The notes beneath the pieces were generated by a model. That model did not search any database. It saw nothing but the letters and a program-made list of their open reading frames with translations, and was not told the DNA's origin. A program made the translations under genes and the position numbers. This document shows positions 1 to 7,985 of a DNA stretch of 40,993 nucleotides, in pieces (the first letter of the stretch is position 1; every line of letters starts with the position of its first letter). The stretch is from an uncultured Bacteroidales bacterium (GTDB taxonomy: Bacteria; Bacteroidota; Bacteroidia; Bacteroidales; Lentimicrobiaceae): the NCBI GenBank assembly GCA_937894795.1, contig CALCQV010000032.1, positions 1 to 40,993 of the forward strand, given 5' to 3'.

Positions 1-66
1 ACGAAATTAAATAGCCCGGAAAATATCTACAATATGGGTTTTATCGGATGCTTACGAAGTAACTAA
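1..66 (+). CDS. C-terminal fragment, possibly SUMF1-like
   Basis: Frame 1 is open from the window edge to a TAA at 64-66 and gives 21 residues, including SPENIYNMGF. Many formylglycine-generating-enzyme (SUMF1/GldK-type) domains end with a similar stretch, 'SPxNRYNxxGFRC'. A rho-independent hairpin follows 20 bases after the stop, which supports a real gene end. The residues after GF (IGCL) do not fit the usual GFRCV ending and could reflect sequence error at the edge. Only 21 codons are visible, so the family call is tentative. Confidence 0.35.
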   Translation, partial: TKLNSPENIYNMGFIGCLRSN

Positions 67-85
67 TCAATTATATTAAAACAAC

Positions 86-114
86 AAAAGAGCAATATTT
101 ATTTGCTCTTTTTT
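86..114. terminator. Bidirectional rho-independent terminator
   Basis: AAAAGAGCAA (86-95) pairs perfectly with TTGCTCTTTT (103-112) around a 7-base loop, with A-rich and T-rich flanks on the two sides. It lies between the + strand gene tail and the end of the - strand MORN-repeat gene, so it can end both transcripts. Confidence 0.75.
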
Positions 115-142
115 GTTTTGATTGATTGATATTTTGTTGATG

Positions 143-1660
143 CTATTCGTCAAACTCGGGTTTGATTTTGATACCATCATATTTTTTCTCAATTCCATTC
201 TGATACGAAATGACCATAAATATTGTACCATCCTCATTATACTGTATCCAATCTCCGGTTTTCATTCCCATTAAATAGTCACCCTGATCACGTTTTTTCC
301 CGTTAGGCCAGAACCAGGTATGACCTCCATTAGGATTATCATCTATATAGGATCCAATATAACTTAGTTCTCCATTATCAAAATAAGTCTTCCATTCCCC
401 GTTTCTTTTACCACCCCTATAGGTACCCTCCTCTTTTATATCACCATATTCATACTTCCAAAATCCCTCTTCCAAACCGTCAGTATATTCTCCCTGAATT
501 ACAAGCTTGCCTGTTTCATCAAATTCAGAAAATAAACCATCTGATAATCCATTTCTGAAAGATTCTTCACGCAAAACTACACCATTATCATAGTACCATT
601 TCCACTGACCTTCAGTATTGCCAAGGTTATTATAATTACCTTCCTGTTCAATACTACCATTTTGATGATAAAAGCGCCATTTACCAATTTTCTTACCTTG
701 ATTATAAATTCCTTCTGAGCGTAATTGTCCATCGGCGTAATATTCTTTCCATGGCCCATCTTTAATTCCTTCATCGTCAATTATCCCTTCAGCAATAATT
801 TTACCTTTTAAATAAGTATATGCTGCAATTACTCTTCCTGAAGTATCATAATCCCTTCTGATTCCTTCAGGTATATTTCCCTTATAGCTTGCAACTGTTT
901 TTGGTTTTCCATTGGGATAATAATCTGTTTTTACATCTAATTTAACGAGTTCAGGTACTTCTTCCTGCAATATATCATCAATATATTTTGCAATATTTTT
1001 GAGCATTCCATTTTCATCATATTCTTTAAAATAACCGTTTCTTTTATCGTTTCGATAAATTCCTTCTAATTTAATTTTACCATCCTCATAAAAGAATTTC
1101 CATCTTCCCTGCTTATTTCCATTTTTATCAACACGATTTATGTTTTCTCTATCAATAATGAAACCTCTTCTGTATTCCACTAAAGTAATAACTGTGCCAT
1201 CATGCGCATATTCTTTAGAAATTCCCTCCTCTAAACCATTATTAAAAGAAACCGTTCTTTTTATTTTTCCATCTGAATAATAAGTAGTAGTTAATCCTTG
1301 CTTTATATCATTGCTGAAGTTTTCCTCTAATATCTCATCTGATCTGAAAGTGCGTCTGATTCCTTCCTTTTTTCCATTCAAATAATTGATTTGTAGCACC
1401 AATTTTGAAGAATCATTATAGAAATTCCAAGTACTATCCAATTCAAAATTACGTCTGTTTCCTTCTGAAATTAATATACCCTTGTCATTATAGGTTTTCC
1501 AATAACCATCAGGCTTACCATTGCTCATATAACCCTCGCTGGCTATTTTGCCATTAGAATGATAAAAAATATTATAACCATTAGGTATAATATTATTATC
1601 CTGAGCAAAAATTTGTGTATAAAAGATAATAGCCACACAGGCTAATAAGTACTTAAACAT
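143..1660 (-). CDS. Secreted MORN-repeat (YwqK-like) protein
   Basis: This is a 505-aa protein with an N-terminal signal peptide (about residues 1-19, cut near IFAQ-D). Almost the whole chain is about 20 copies of a roughly 23-residue repeat with the pattern YY.NGK...E..Y..G...G.W..Y...G. This is the MORN-repeat variant that databases label 'toxin-antitoxin system YwqK family antitoxin'. That label comes from repeat homology and says little about function. The signal peptide and the absence of any enzymatic motif suggest a periplasmic or surface-exposed beta-rich scaffold, as is common in Bacteroidota. The gene stands alone: nadA lies 114 bp upstream on the same strand, and no toxin-like partner is adjacent. 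Family is sure, function unknown. Confidence 0.85.
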   Translation of the reverse strand: MFKYLLACVAIIFYTQIFAQDNNIIPNGYNIFYHSNGKIASEGYMSNGKPDGYWKTYNDKGILISEGNRRNFELDSTWNFYNDSSKLVLQINYLNGKKEGIRRTFRSDEILEENFSNDIKQGLTTTYYSDGKIKRTVSFNNGLEEGISKEYAHDGTVITLVEYRRGFIIDRENINRVDKNGNKQGRWKFFYEDGKIKLEGIYRNDKRNGYFKEYDENGMLKNIAKYIDDILQEEVPELVKLDVKTDYYPNGKPKTVASYKGNIPEGIRRDYDTSGRVIAAYTYLKGKIIAEGIIDDEGIKDGPWKEYYADGQLRSEGIYNQGKKIGKWRFYHQNGSIEQEGNYNNLGNTEGQWKWYYDNGVVLREESFRNGLSDGLFSEFDETGKLVIQGEYTDGLEEGFWKYEYGDIKEEGTYRGGKRNGEWKTYFDNGELSYIGSYIDDNPNGGHTWFWPNGKKRDQGDYLMGMKTGDWIQYNEDGTIFMVISYQNGIEKKYDGIKIKPEFDE

Positions 1661-1774
1661 TGATCAAATTAGACTAAAGTATTTAAGATGTGTGTCAAAC
1701 TACCATCAAAGTTAATGAAACATCAGCTGTAAATGACTCATAAGTTTGAAACTACTTGAAATTATAATATCAAA

Positions 1775-2755
1775 TTACTTAACAAGGCCTGATTTCTTTG
1801 AAATATCCAACATTTTCCGAATTGGAATCTGAGCTCTTTTAATTGTATGCTGATCCAGTAAAATCTCCGGCTTTTCGGTTTTAAGACTTAGATATATTTT
1901 TTCAAGTGTATTCATTTTCATGTAAGGACAATCATTACAATTACAAGTATCATCTGATGGAACAACAATAAATGTCTTATCCGGATTAGCTTTTTTCATT
2001 TGATGAATAATTCCCGACTCTGTGGCAATGATATATTTCATTGAACTGTCGTTCTTAGTAAAATCCAGCAAAGCTGAAGTTGAACCTATAAAATCAGCTA
2101 AAGCCAATATTGGACCTCTGCATTCAGGATGTGCAATCAATTTAGCATCCGGATGAGTAATTTTAAGTTCAATAGTTTTTTCATCCGTTAATTGGTTGTG
2201 AACATGGCAAGAACCATCCCAGAGTACCATATTTCTGCCAGTTTGACTATTTATATAGGCTCCAAGATTTTTATCGGGTGCAAAGATCAAGGGTTGATCC
2301 TGTGGAAATGAGTCAACAATTGCTTTAGCATTACTGGAAGTACAAATAATATCCGACATGGTTTTAACGGCCGCAGAGCAATTAATATAAGAAATAACCT
2401 TATGACCCGGATGCTCATCGATAAACCGTTTAAAAGCATCCGGAGGACAACTGTCGGCCAAAGAGCAGCCTGCATTCATATCAGGAATCAATACTTTTTT
2501 ATCAGGACTCAATATTTTTGCTGTCTCAGCCATAAAATGCACACCGGCAAACACAATTATTTCTGCTTTAGTGTTAGCAGCCTGCTGAGAAAGTTGAAGA
2601 CTATCACCAACAAAATCAGCTAATTCTTGAATTTCAGGTACTTGATAAAAATGTGCAAGAATCACCGCATTTTTCTGAACACGCAGTATATTTATTTTAT
2701 CTAAGAGCTCAGCATTCGATAATTTACTTAGAGTATTGTTTATTGTGGTCTCCAT
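1775..2755 (-). CDS. nadA: Quinolinate synthase NadA
   Basis: NadA condenses iminoaspartate (from NadB) with dihydroxyacetone phosphate to quinolinate in de novo NAD synthesis, using an oxygen-sensitive [4Fe-4S] cluster. The 326-aa length is normal. Visible signatures are AHFYQVPEIQELADFVGDS (about 34-52), GCSLADSC (C97, C103), GSCHVH (C183), HPECRGP (C212) and the CNCNDCPYMKMNTL block (C271-C276). C97, C183 and C276 are at the positions expected for the three cluster ligands. nadB and nadC are not next to it. It is divergent from rpiB across a long AT-rich gap. No obvious NadR/NrtR-type operator was seen. Confidence 0.97.
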   Translation of the reverse strand: METTINNTLSKLSNAELLDKINILRVQKNAVILAHFYQVPEIQELADFVGDSLQLSQQAANTKAEIIVFAGVHFMAETAKILSPDKKVLIPDMNAGCSLADSCPPDAFKRFIDEHPGHKVISYINCSAAVKTMSDIICTSSNAKAIVDSFPQDQPLIFAPDKNLGAYINSQTGRNMVLWDGSCHVHNQLTDEKTIELKITHPDAKLIAHPECRGPILALADFIGSTSALLDFTKNDSSMKYIIATESGIIHQMKKANPDKTFIVVPSDDTCNCNDCPYMKMNTLEKIYLSLKTEKPEILLDQHTIKRAQIPIRKMLDISKKSGLVK

Positions 2756-3268
2756 TTACACTTATTATTATTAGATTATAAATAAATATTCATTAGTAAT
2801 AATGAGCCTGTTAGTACTGTTCGTAAAAAAAGTAAATTTAATTTGCTTTTTTAGTTGCTACCTATTTATTAAGAACTTACTAACAGGGTTTAGTTTCAAT
2901 GATAATTATGATTCAACATCTTGCAAATTTATCAACAATTGGTTGATAAAGTTTTTACCGGATACTTTTTATCGAAAATGGCTTAAAGTTGTCACTTTTG
3001 TATGTTGATATCTGGTAATAAATCAAGGCTTACTTTTTTAAATTATCATTTAATCTGCCACATTGTTCATAAAACCAAATCTTATCAATAGTTAATAACA
3101 ACTTTATGGTGTAATAAACAATTTTGAGTTGATAAGTCTTACTACTTTGGTTATTAGTATACTATCAAAAACCCGGCCAATCATTAGATTGTTTAAGTGA
3201 TTAATAATTAAGCTTTTTACTCAGTTCAGTAATTTTATAACTAAATTTGTCCTGAAAAATTATTAACA
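2756..3268. other. 513-bp AT-rich divergent intergenic region
   Basis: There is no convincing gene here. The region separates nadA (-) from rpiB (+) and is strongly AT-rich. It holds a 9-bp hairpin, TTTATCAAC (2928-2936) with GTTGATAAA (2942-2950). It also holds a scatter of TTATCAA-type 9-mers: 2929-2937, 2941-2949 (reverse), 3003-3011 (reverse), 3082-3090 and 3127-3135 (reverse). A TAAATTTG box at 3242-3249, 20 bases before the rpiB ATG, fits the -7 element of Bacteroidota promoters, but no clear TTG partner sits 17-23 bp upstream of it. Confidence 0.5.
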
Positions 3269-3721
3269 ATGTGGAATAAAGATAAAATTTTAGCATTAGG
3301 AAGTGATCATGCAGGCTTTCCACTTAAAGAATTTCTTGCTTTAAGATTAAAGCATGAGGGTTATTTGGTTCATGATTTTGGCACTTATTCAAATGAAAGT
3401 ACTGACTATCCGGATTATGCCCATAAATTAGGAGCCTCAGTCAATAATGGTGAATTTGAAAGAGGTATAGTAATGTGTGGTAGTGGAAATGGAGTGAATA
3501 TGGTTGTAAATAAGTATCCGGGTGTAAGAGGGGCATTATGTTGGAACAGCGAGCAAGCAAAACTAACCAGGCAACATAATAACGCTAACGTGTTATCATT
3601 ACCTGCCAGATTTATTGAATTTGAGGAAGCCTGGAAAGCAGTTCAGTTATTTCTGGATACAGATTTTGAAGGTGGCCGTCATCAAGCAAGGGTAGACAAA
3701 ATTTCAAAATGCTTAAAATAG
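3269..3721 (+). CDS. rpiB: Ribose-5-phosphate isomerase B
   Basis: RpiB interconverts ribose-5-phosphate and ribulose-5-phosphate in the non-oxidative pentose phosphate pathway. The 150-aa length is typical for the RpiB/LacAB family. The N-terminal LGSDHAGFPLKE (D13, H14) and the MCGSGNG loop with the catalytic-type Cys70 are present, as is the RQHNNANVLSLPAR block (about 101-114) that shapes the phosphate and substrate site. RpiB can also act as an allose-6-phosphate isomerase in some bacteria, but no allose genes are nearby. The next gene starts 4 bases after its stop, so the two are probably co-transcribed. Confidence 0.95.
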   Translation: MWNKDKILALGSDHAGFPLKEFLALRLKHEGYLVHDFGTYSNESTDYPDYAHKLGASVNNGEFERGIVMCGSGNGVNMVVNKYPGVRGALCWNSEQAKLTRQHNNANVLSLPARFIEFEEAWKAVQLFLDTDFEGGRHQARVDKISKCLK

Positions 3722-3725
3722 AGTT

Positions 3726-5108
3726 GTGGAATCAGAAAAAACCTATATAAAAGATTCAATACTATCGACCGCAGATAAGGAACGTCAATTAATCCTGGAT
3801 GATAATATCTCAAGGTATAATCGTGCTGTACAACAATCTATATCTCAATTTTCTAATCTGGAACTTGCGCGACGGCGAGCTGGTTATATTCGGTATAAAG
3901 CTATCAATGGGCTTGAAAAATATTTAATCGAATTTGAAGCTAATTTTGAAAGAAATGGTGGTAAGGTTATTTGGGCTCAGGATTCTGCAGAAGCGGTTAA
4001 AGAAATACTCAACATTCTACGCAAGAATAAGGTCAATTTAATATCAAAAACCAGATCACTGATTTGTGATGAAATAAACTTAGTTGAAAAGTTAAAAGAG
4101 GCAGATATTGAATGTACGGATATAAATCCGGGTGATTTTATTCTGAATCAATTCGATGAAAAGCCCAGGCATCTGTCGTCAGTTCTTATACATAAGAGCT
4201 ATCATGAGATCACGAGCATTCTGGAGAAGAAATTCAATGTATCATTTAAACATAATCCAATTGAGATTCTTGAATTTGTAAGAAAGAATCTTCGTGTTAA
4301 AATAGAAACATCAACTGCATCAATTACCGGAGCCAACTATCTTATTGCTGATAACGGTTCTATATGTATCAGTGAAAACTCAGGAGAAGCTGTAATCAAT
4401 AATTCCCTTCCTAAGTTACAAATTGTAATTGCTGGAATTGATAAGATTATCCCATCATTAATGAATCTTGATGCCCTTCTTCCATTATATGCGACTTATA
4501 GTTCAGGTGAACGGATAAATACATTTAATACTATTATTAGTGGACCAAGGCAGGATGGCGAGAAAGATGGCCCATTTGAAATGTTTGTTGTGCTTATAGA
4601 TAATGGCCGGAGTGAAGTAATGGCGCAGAAATTTCAGCGTCGTGCCTTAGGTTGTATAGATTGCGGCGCTTGCCAAAACGTTTGTCCTGTTAATAGAAAA
4701 ACGTTTGGTGTTTCTGAAGGAAATTCATACAGTGGCCCCATTGGATCAATCATTACTCCATGGATGAAGGGCTTAGAGGAGAATATACACTTAAGTTATT
4801 CAAGCACACTTTGTGGTAGTTGCACTGCAGTTTGTCCCGTGGATATTAATTTACACGAATTGCTTATAAATAATAGAAGTGATTCAATTTCAAAGAAGAA
4901 TTATTCATTTACTGAAGGTTTGACAATGAGCACCTGGCATCAAGTCTTGAAGAACAGGAAATGGATGGATTGGGGTAAACCCAAATGGAAAAACATGTTA
5001 CTTAAGAAGCTTTATTCTAATAGATGGGGATCTGATAGAAAGATGCCAACAATTGCAGATAAAAGTTTTAAACAACTCTGGGAAGAGCGCAGGGAAGGGA
5101 TTAACTAG
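3726..5108 (+). CDS. LutB/LldF-like iron-sulfur protein (LUD domain)
   Basis: A 460-aa protein with a LUD domain (about 60-290) followed by a bacterial ferredoxin-type segment. The clusters are C310-x2-C313-x2-C316-x3-C320-P and C363-x2-C366-x3-C370-P. This layout is that of LutB/LldF, the Fe-S subunit of the LutABC L-lactate oxidising complex. The usual partners, LutA (CCG domains) and LutC (a small LUD protein), are not in the window. The start is GTG at 3726, 4 bases after the rpiB stop; no upstream ATG fits, so translational coupling with rpiB is likely. Family assignment is firm. The substrate (lactate or another hydroxy acid) is inference. Confidence 0.85.
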   Translation: MESEKTYIKDSILSTADKERQLILDDNISRYNRAVQQSISQFSNLELARRRAGYIRYKAINGLEKYLIEFEANFERNGGKVIWAQDSAEAVKEILNILRKNKVNLISKTRSLICDEINLVEKLKEADIECTDINPGDFILNQFDEKPRHLSSVLIHKSYHEITSILEKKFNVSFKHNPIEILEFVRKNLRVKIETSTASITGANYLIADNGSICISENSGEAVINNSLPKLQIVIAGIDKIIPSLMNLDALLPLYATYSSGERINTFNTIISGPRQDGEKDGPFEMFVVLIDNGRSEVMAQKFQRRALGCIDCGACQNVCPVNRKTFGVSEGNSYSGPIGSIITPWMKGLEENIHLSYSSTLCGSCTAVCPVDINLHELLINNRSDSISKKNYSFTEGLTMSTWHQVLKNRKWMDWGKPKWKNMLLKKLYSNRWGSDRKMPTIADKSFKQLWEERREGIN

Positions 5109-5295
5109 ATTTAATATTTTGTACTACCTAACATCTTGATTAGTATCAAATACCTTAATGACTAACTACTGATTATTAATGTTTGTAATTATTATGAGTA
5201 TTCATTTCTGATTTCTCATTATTGCCATTCAACCCTTTTAACTACATCATTAGTATCTGGCCGTAATGCCCTATGGTGTATTTGAAATAAAGTTC

Positions 5296-5742
5296 TTATA
5301 ACATATAGGAATTGTTATTTGAAAGTCCCCTCCTGAGTAATCTCTCAACCAGAAATAATATAAATACAGAGAAGAAAATAGATAGTTGTAAAGTGGATTG
5401 TTTCAAATAGTCAAAGAAGTTTGAAATTCCCTCAACAATACCTAATGATGCAGAAATAAACTTTAGAATCAGTGATGTATTGATTTTGAAATCCAGATCA
5501 AAAAATGGCCAAATTGCAAAAAGAATAAGCCCTACTGCCATAATACCCAAACCAATCAGAGAATATGCCCAAATCATTTGTCGCCTGTATTTTGAAGGTT
5601 CTATTACAGGTTCAACACTGGCATATACCTGGTTCATAATTTGATTTGAGAATTCTACTCCAGTGTTTTCCAAAGGCAATGATTGAATCATTTTCTCCAG
5701 ATAGGGATCACTAAAGTTATAATTATCTTCATTTCTACTCAT
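5296..5742 (-). CDS. Membrane protein, putative anti-sigma factor
   Basis: A 148-aa protein starting 12 bases after the ECF sigma gene stop on the same strand. The first 50 residues are polar and contain a short 'LPLENTGVEFSNQIMNQVY' segment of the kind found before the membrane span in Bacteroidota anti-sigma factors. Two hydrophobic spans follow (about 50-75 and 116-134), with an Arg-rich tail after the second. No zinc-binding HxxxCxxC anti-sigma motif is present. The anti-sigma role is inferred from gene order, size and topology, not from recognisable homology. Confidence 0.6.
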   Translation of the reverse strand: MSRNEDNYNFSDPYLEKMIQSLPLENTGVEFSNQIMNQVYASVEPVIEPSKYRRQMIWAYSLIGLGIMAVGLILFAIWPFFDLDFKINTSLILKFISASLGIVEGISNFFDYLKQSTLQLSIFFSVFILFLVERLLRRGLSNNNSYML

Positions 5743-5754
5743 TTGTCTAATTAT

Positions 5755-6330
5755 TTACACTCCTTGTACAACTTTAATTTTTTTTAACCGGTTATCCATA
5801 CTCTCATACAATTTTTTACGAGTACGATGAAGTTTAACTTTAACATTTGAATAAGTTAATCCGGTTATTTTACAAATTTCTTCTATACTCTGATGATGAA
5901 AATAAAATAAATCAATCAGCAACTGCTCATCCTCATTCAAGTCATTCAAAGCAAGTTTAAGAATACTTAATCTCTCTTCATTATCAATACTATCAAGGTT
6001 TTCCTGAACAGCATCTGTTGTGAAATTTTCAATTATTGAATCATCAATTGTCAGGGTTGTGATTGTTTTTTTTCTTATTCTTGAGATGGCTGTATTATAA
6101 GCAATCCTGAATAGCCAGGTTGAGAATTTTGATTCATTTTTGAAATTTCCCAATGAATGATAGGCTTTAAGAAAGACATCCTGAGCTACTTCTTCAGCCA
6201 CTTCGCGGTTTCGAACAATCTTGATGACCAATGAAAATACAAGGTCTTTATATGCATCAACCAGGAGTTTGTAGGCTCCGGTATTACCATTAATAACCTG
6301 TAGAATTATATTTACCTCATTGTTCATCAT
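5755..6330 (-). CDS. ECF-type RNA polymerase sigma factor
   Basis: A 191-aa sigma-70 family protein. Region 2 spans about residues 20-90 with DLVFSLVIKIVRN, EVAEEVAQDVFLKAY and the -10-binding FKNESKFSTWLFRIAYNTA. Region 4 spans about 128-180 with a helix-turn-helix of the type IEEICKITGLTYSNVKVKLHRTRKKL. Regions 1 and 3 are absent, which defines the ECF (extracytoplasmic function) class. The putative membrane anti-sigma factor follows 12 bases downstream. The target regulon cannot be told from the window. Translation could begin at either of two adjacent ATG codons. Confidence 0.93.
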   Translation of the reverse strand: MMNNEVNIILQVINGNTGAYKLLVDAYKDLVFSLVIKIVRNREVAEEVAQDVFLKAYHSLGNFKNESKFSTWLFRIAYNTAISRIRKKTITTLTIDDSIIENFTTDAVQENLDSIDNEERLSILKLALNDLNEDEQLLIDLFYFHHQSIEEICKITGLTYSNVKVKLHRTRKKLYESMDNRLKKIKVVQGV

Positions 6331-6498
6331 ACTGAAATTTAGACGATGGTAAGGTCAAATGGTTACAATTTCTTAAATCAGTTCAATAGAATCCCTTATA
6401 CTAACAATTGTCTCTGCTCAAAGTATTTATCAATTCATGTAACCTTGAACGACTATTGGCGTCAAAAGTGCAGAACAAAATCTTAAAACCCACATGAT

Positions 6499-6873
6499 AT
6501 GAACGATTTTCTCATCCCCTTAACAATATTCGCCACTATATATGGCATTGTGTATATCTCAATCCGTAAAAAAGAACGAATGGCTTTACTAGATAGGGGT
6601 CTGGATCCCCGCAGTTTTGAACAGCCAAATAATAACTTCTCAACACTAAAATATGGATTATTGTTAACTGGAGTTGGTCTTGGTATATTATTGGCTAACA
6701 TAATTGTTTCAGTTGGTGCAATGGACAATGAACCGGCTTACTTCTCTCTTGTAACTTTATTTGGCGGAATTGCCCTGATAGTTGACTATATAATTGAGAA
6801 AGTTATAATTAAAAAACAGGGTAAAGCTATTCAATCAAAAGAATCCGTCAAAGAAGAAGGCAACAACATTTAA
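6499..6873 (+). CDS. Small DUF6249-like membrane protein
   Basis: A 124-aa protein divergent from the sigma gene across 168 bp. It has a first hydrophobic span (about 3-21), a cytoplasmic RKKERMALLDRGLDP segment, a second span (about 51-72), a third (about 79-98), and a charged tail. The order span, 'KERMALLDRGLDP' loop, two spans matches small Bacteroidota membrane proteins grouped as DUF6249. Such proteins often sit beside an ECF sigma gene, which suggests but does not prove regulation by it. Biochemical function is unknown. Confidence 0.7.
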   Translation: MNDFLIPLTIFATIYGIVYISIRKKERMALLDRGLDPRSFEQPNNNFSTLKYGLLLTGVGLGILLANIIVSVGAMDNEPAYFSLVTLFGGIALIVDYIIEKVIIKKQGKAIQSKESVKEEGNNI

Positions 6874-6892
6874 ATATCAATTGATATAATTT

Positions 6893-6932
6893 AGGAGTTT
6901 CTTTGGATCCAGAATTACAAGAAACTCCTTTC
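6893..6932. terminator. Hairpin between convergent genes
   Basis: AGGAGTTTCTT (6893-6903) and AAGAAACTCCT (6919-6929) form a perfect 11-bp stem with a 15-base loop. It sits between the DUF6249-like gene (+) and the 2H phosphodiesterase gene (-). The T-tracts are short, so it is a moderate terminator candidate in both directions. Confidence 0.5.
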
Positions 6933-6944
6933 ATCAGTCAGATG

Positions 6945-7505
6945 TTACAATTTAAAAGTCTCCAGACAAGTATATATAGGTCCCTGTTTCTTTAATTCAC
7001 TTTGAAATAAAGAGTATTCTGTAACCTGTTGGCTAAGTAGCTTAACCTCACTAAACCGGTCAATAATTTGTTGAAAAAATTGCTTATCTCTGATTTCCTT
7101 TATTCTGCCGATAGTTAGATGAGGTACAAAATTCTGTCTATCAGTGAAATATTCTGCTTCCTCAAGAGCTTTTGAAATATTAGAGTATAAATTTAAAAGA
7201 GTTGGATTCTCTTTGATTCCAAACCAAATAACTCTTGGGTCATATCTACTTCCAAATATTCCGGTTTTTTCCAAAGTCAACTCAAAGGGTGAAATGTCGT
7301 TTTTGGCATTCAGGAGTGCAGATTTTATAATAGGCACCTCATCTGGATTTGTGTCTCCCAAAAAGCGTAATGTGATGTGTATATTATGGAGGTCAACCCA
7401 TTTTATAATATTATAATCCAAAGTTTGCTTTAAACCATTGTATACCATTGTGAAATTTTCATCCGGTATTATGTTAATTGCAACAAAGAGGCGTAAGTTT
7501 TCCAT
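6945..7505 (-). CDS. thpR: RNA 2',3'-cyclic phosphodiesterase (2H family)
   Basis: The 186-aa length and both hallmark tetrapeptides fit the LigT/ThpR branch of the 2H phosphoesterases: H43-I-T45 in HITLRFLGD and H129-L-T131 in HLTIGR. The two His/Thr pairs form the active site, which hydrolyses 2',3'-cyclic phosphate RNA ends to 2'-phosphates; some homologues also ligate tRNA halves. The start MENLRLFVAI puts the first beta strand at the N-terminus, as is usual. The gene stands alone, convergent with the DUF6249-like gene. Confidence 0.9.
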   Translation of the reverse strand: MENLRLFVAINIIPDENFTMVYNGLKQTLDYNIIKWVDLHNIHITLRFLGDTNPDEVPIIKSALLNAKNDISPFELTLEKTGIFGSRYDPRVIWFGIKENPTLLNLYSNISKALEEAEYFTDRQNFVPHLTIGRIKEIRDKQFFQQIIDRFSEVKLLSQQVTEYSLFQSELKKQGPIYTCLETFKL

Positions 7506-7553
7506 ATTTCTTCTTAAAACCTGTGCAAATATCTAAAGAAATTAAGGAAGATA

Positions 7554-7588
7554 TTGTTAGAATAATGAAAGAAATTTATCTATTTTTG
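7554..7588 (+). promoter_or_regulatory. Likely promoter of tRNA-Ala
   Basis: TATTTTTG at 7581-7588 fits the Bacteroidota -7 element TAnnTTTG and lies 20 bases before the tRNA. A TTG at 7554-7556 could be the upstream element, but the 24-bp spacer is slightly longer than the usual 17-23, so the upstream half is uncertain. Confidence 0.45.
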
Positions 7589-7608
7589 CATTCTCTAAAT
7601 TCAAACAT

Positions 7609-7682
7609 GGGGCGTTAGCTCAGTTGGCTAGAGCGTTAGACTGGCAGTCTAAAGGTCAGGGGTTCGACTCCCCTACGCTCCA
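7609..7682 (+). tRNA. tRNA-Ala (anticodon GGC)
   Basis: A full cloverleaf can be drawn. The acceptor stem GGGGCGT/ACGCTCC includes the G3-U70 wobble pair that is the alanine identity element. The D-arm is GCTC...GAGC. The anticodon stem TTAGA/TCTAA carries the loop CTGGCAG, giving anticodon GGC, and the T-arm is GGGG-TTCGACT-CCCC. The discriminator base is A. The 3' CCA is not encoded. Transcription probably ends at the hairpin starting two bases later. Confidence 0.96.
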
Positions 7683-7683
7683 C

Positions 7684-7720
7684 AAAAAAGCCTGTATATG
7701 ATTCATATACAGGCTTTTTT
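7684..7720. terminator. Strong bidirectional terminator
   Basis: 18 bases (7684-7701) are perfectly complementary to 7703-7720, with one central base between them. The core is AGCCTGTATATGA and the arms carry A6 and T6. It terminates tRNA-Ala on the + strand and the tatA end of the envelope operon on the - strand. Confidence 0.92.
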
Positions 7721-7725
7721 CTATT

Positions 7726-7917
7726 CTATTTTTCTTTATTATCTTTAGGTTCTTCCTCACCTTTATCATTCATTCCATCTTTAAATTCTTTAATACCCTT
7801 ACCAAGGCCTTTCATTAATTCAGGGATCTTTTTACCTCCGAAAAGAAGCAAGACTACGGCTATGATGGCAACTGCCTGCCAAGGTCCAATGACTCCCAAT
7901 AAAATAAATGATGTCAT
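7726..7917 (-). CDS. tatA: Twin-arginine translocase subunit TatA/E
   Basis: TatA forms the size-adjustable pore of the Tat system, which exports folded proteins. The protein has a short periplasmic N-terminus, one membrane helix (about 12-26) with the LLLFGGKKIPELMKGLGKG hinge and amphipathic helix, and an acidic/Lys-rich tail. The ATG at 7917 (63 aa) is preferred because TatA proteins have very short N-termini; an in-frame ATG at 7941 would add 8 residues. It follows the EnvC-like gene by about 70 bases and is likely the last gene of that operon. tatC is not in the window. Confidence 0.9.
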   Translation of the reverse strand: MTSFILLGVIGPWQAVAIIAVVLLLFGGKKIPELMKGLGKGIKEFKDGMNDKGEEEPKDNKEK

Positions 7918-7985
7918 GTCGTTAAAATTTAGTTTATACAAAAATAATTATTTCGTCAATACTGTTGTAAAAGTCGGTGTTTTAA

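Noticed and set aside
2802..3008. 68-aa + strand frame in the nadA-rpiB gap
   Set aside because: It runs across the hairpin and the AT-rich repeats, has composition expected of AT-rich non-coding DNA and shows no recognisable family.
5109..5295. Terminator or small RNA between the LutB-like and anti-sigma genes
   Set aside because: No stable stem with a T-tract could be drawn in this 187-bp convergent gap; I see nothing definite in it.
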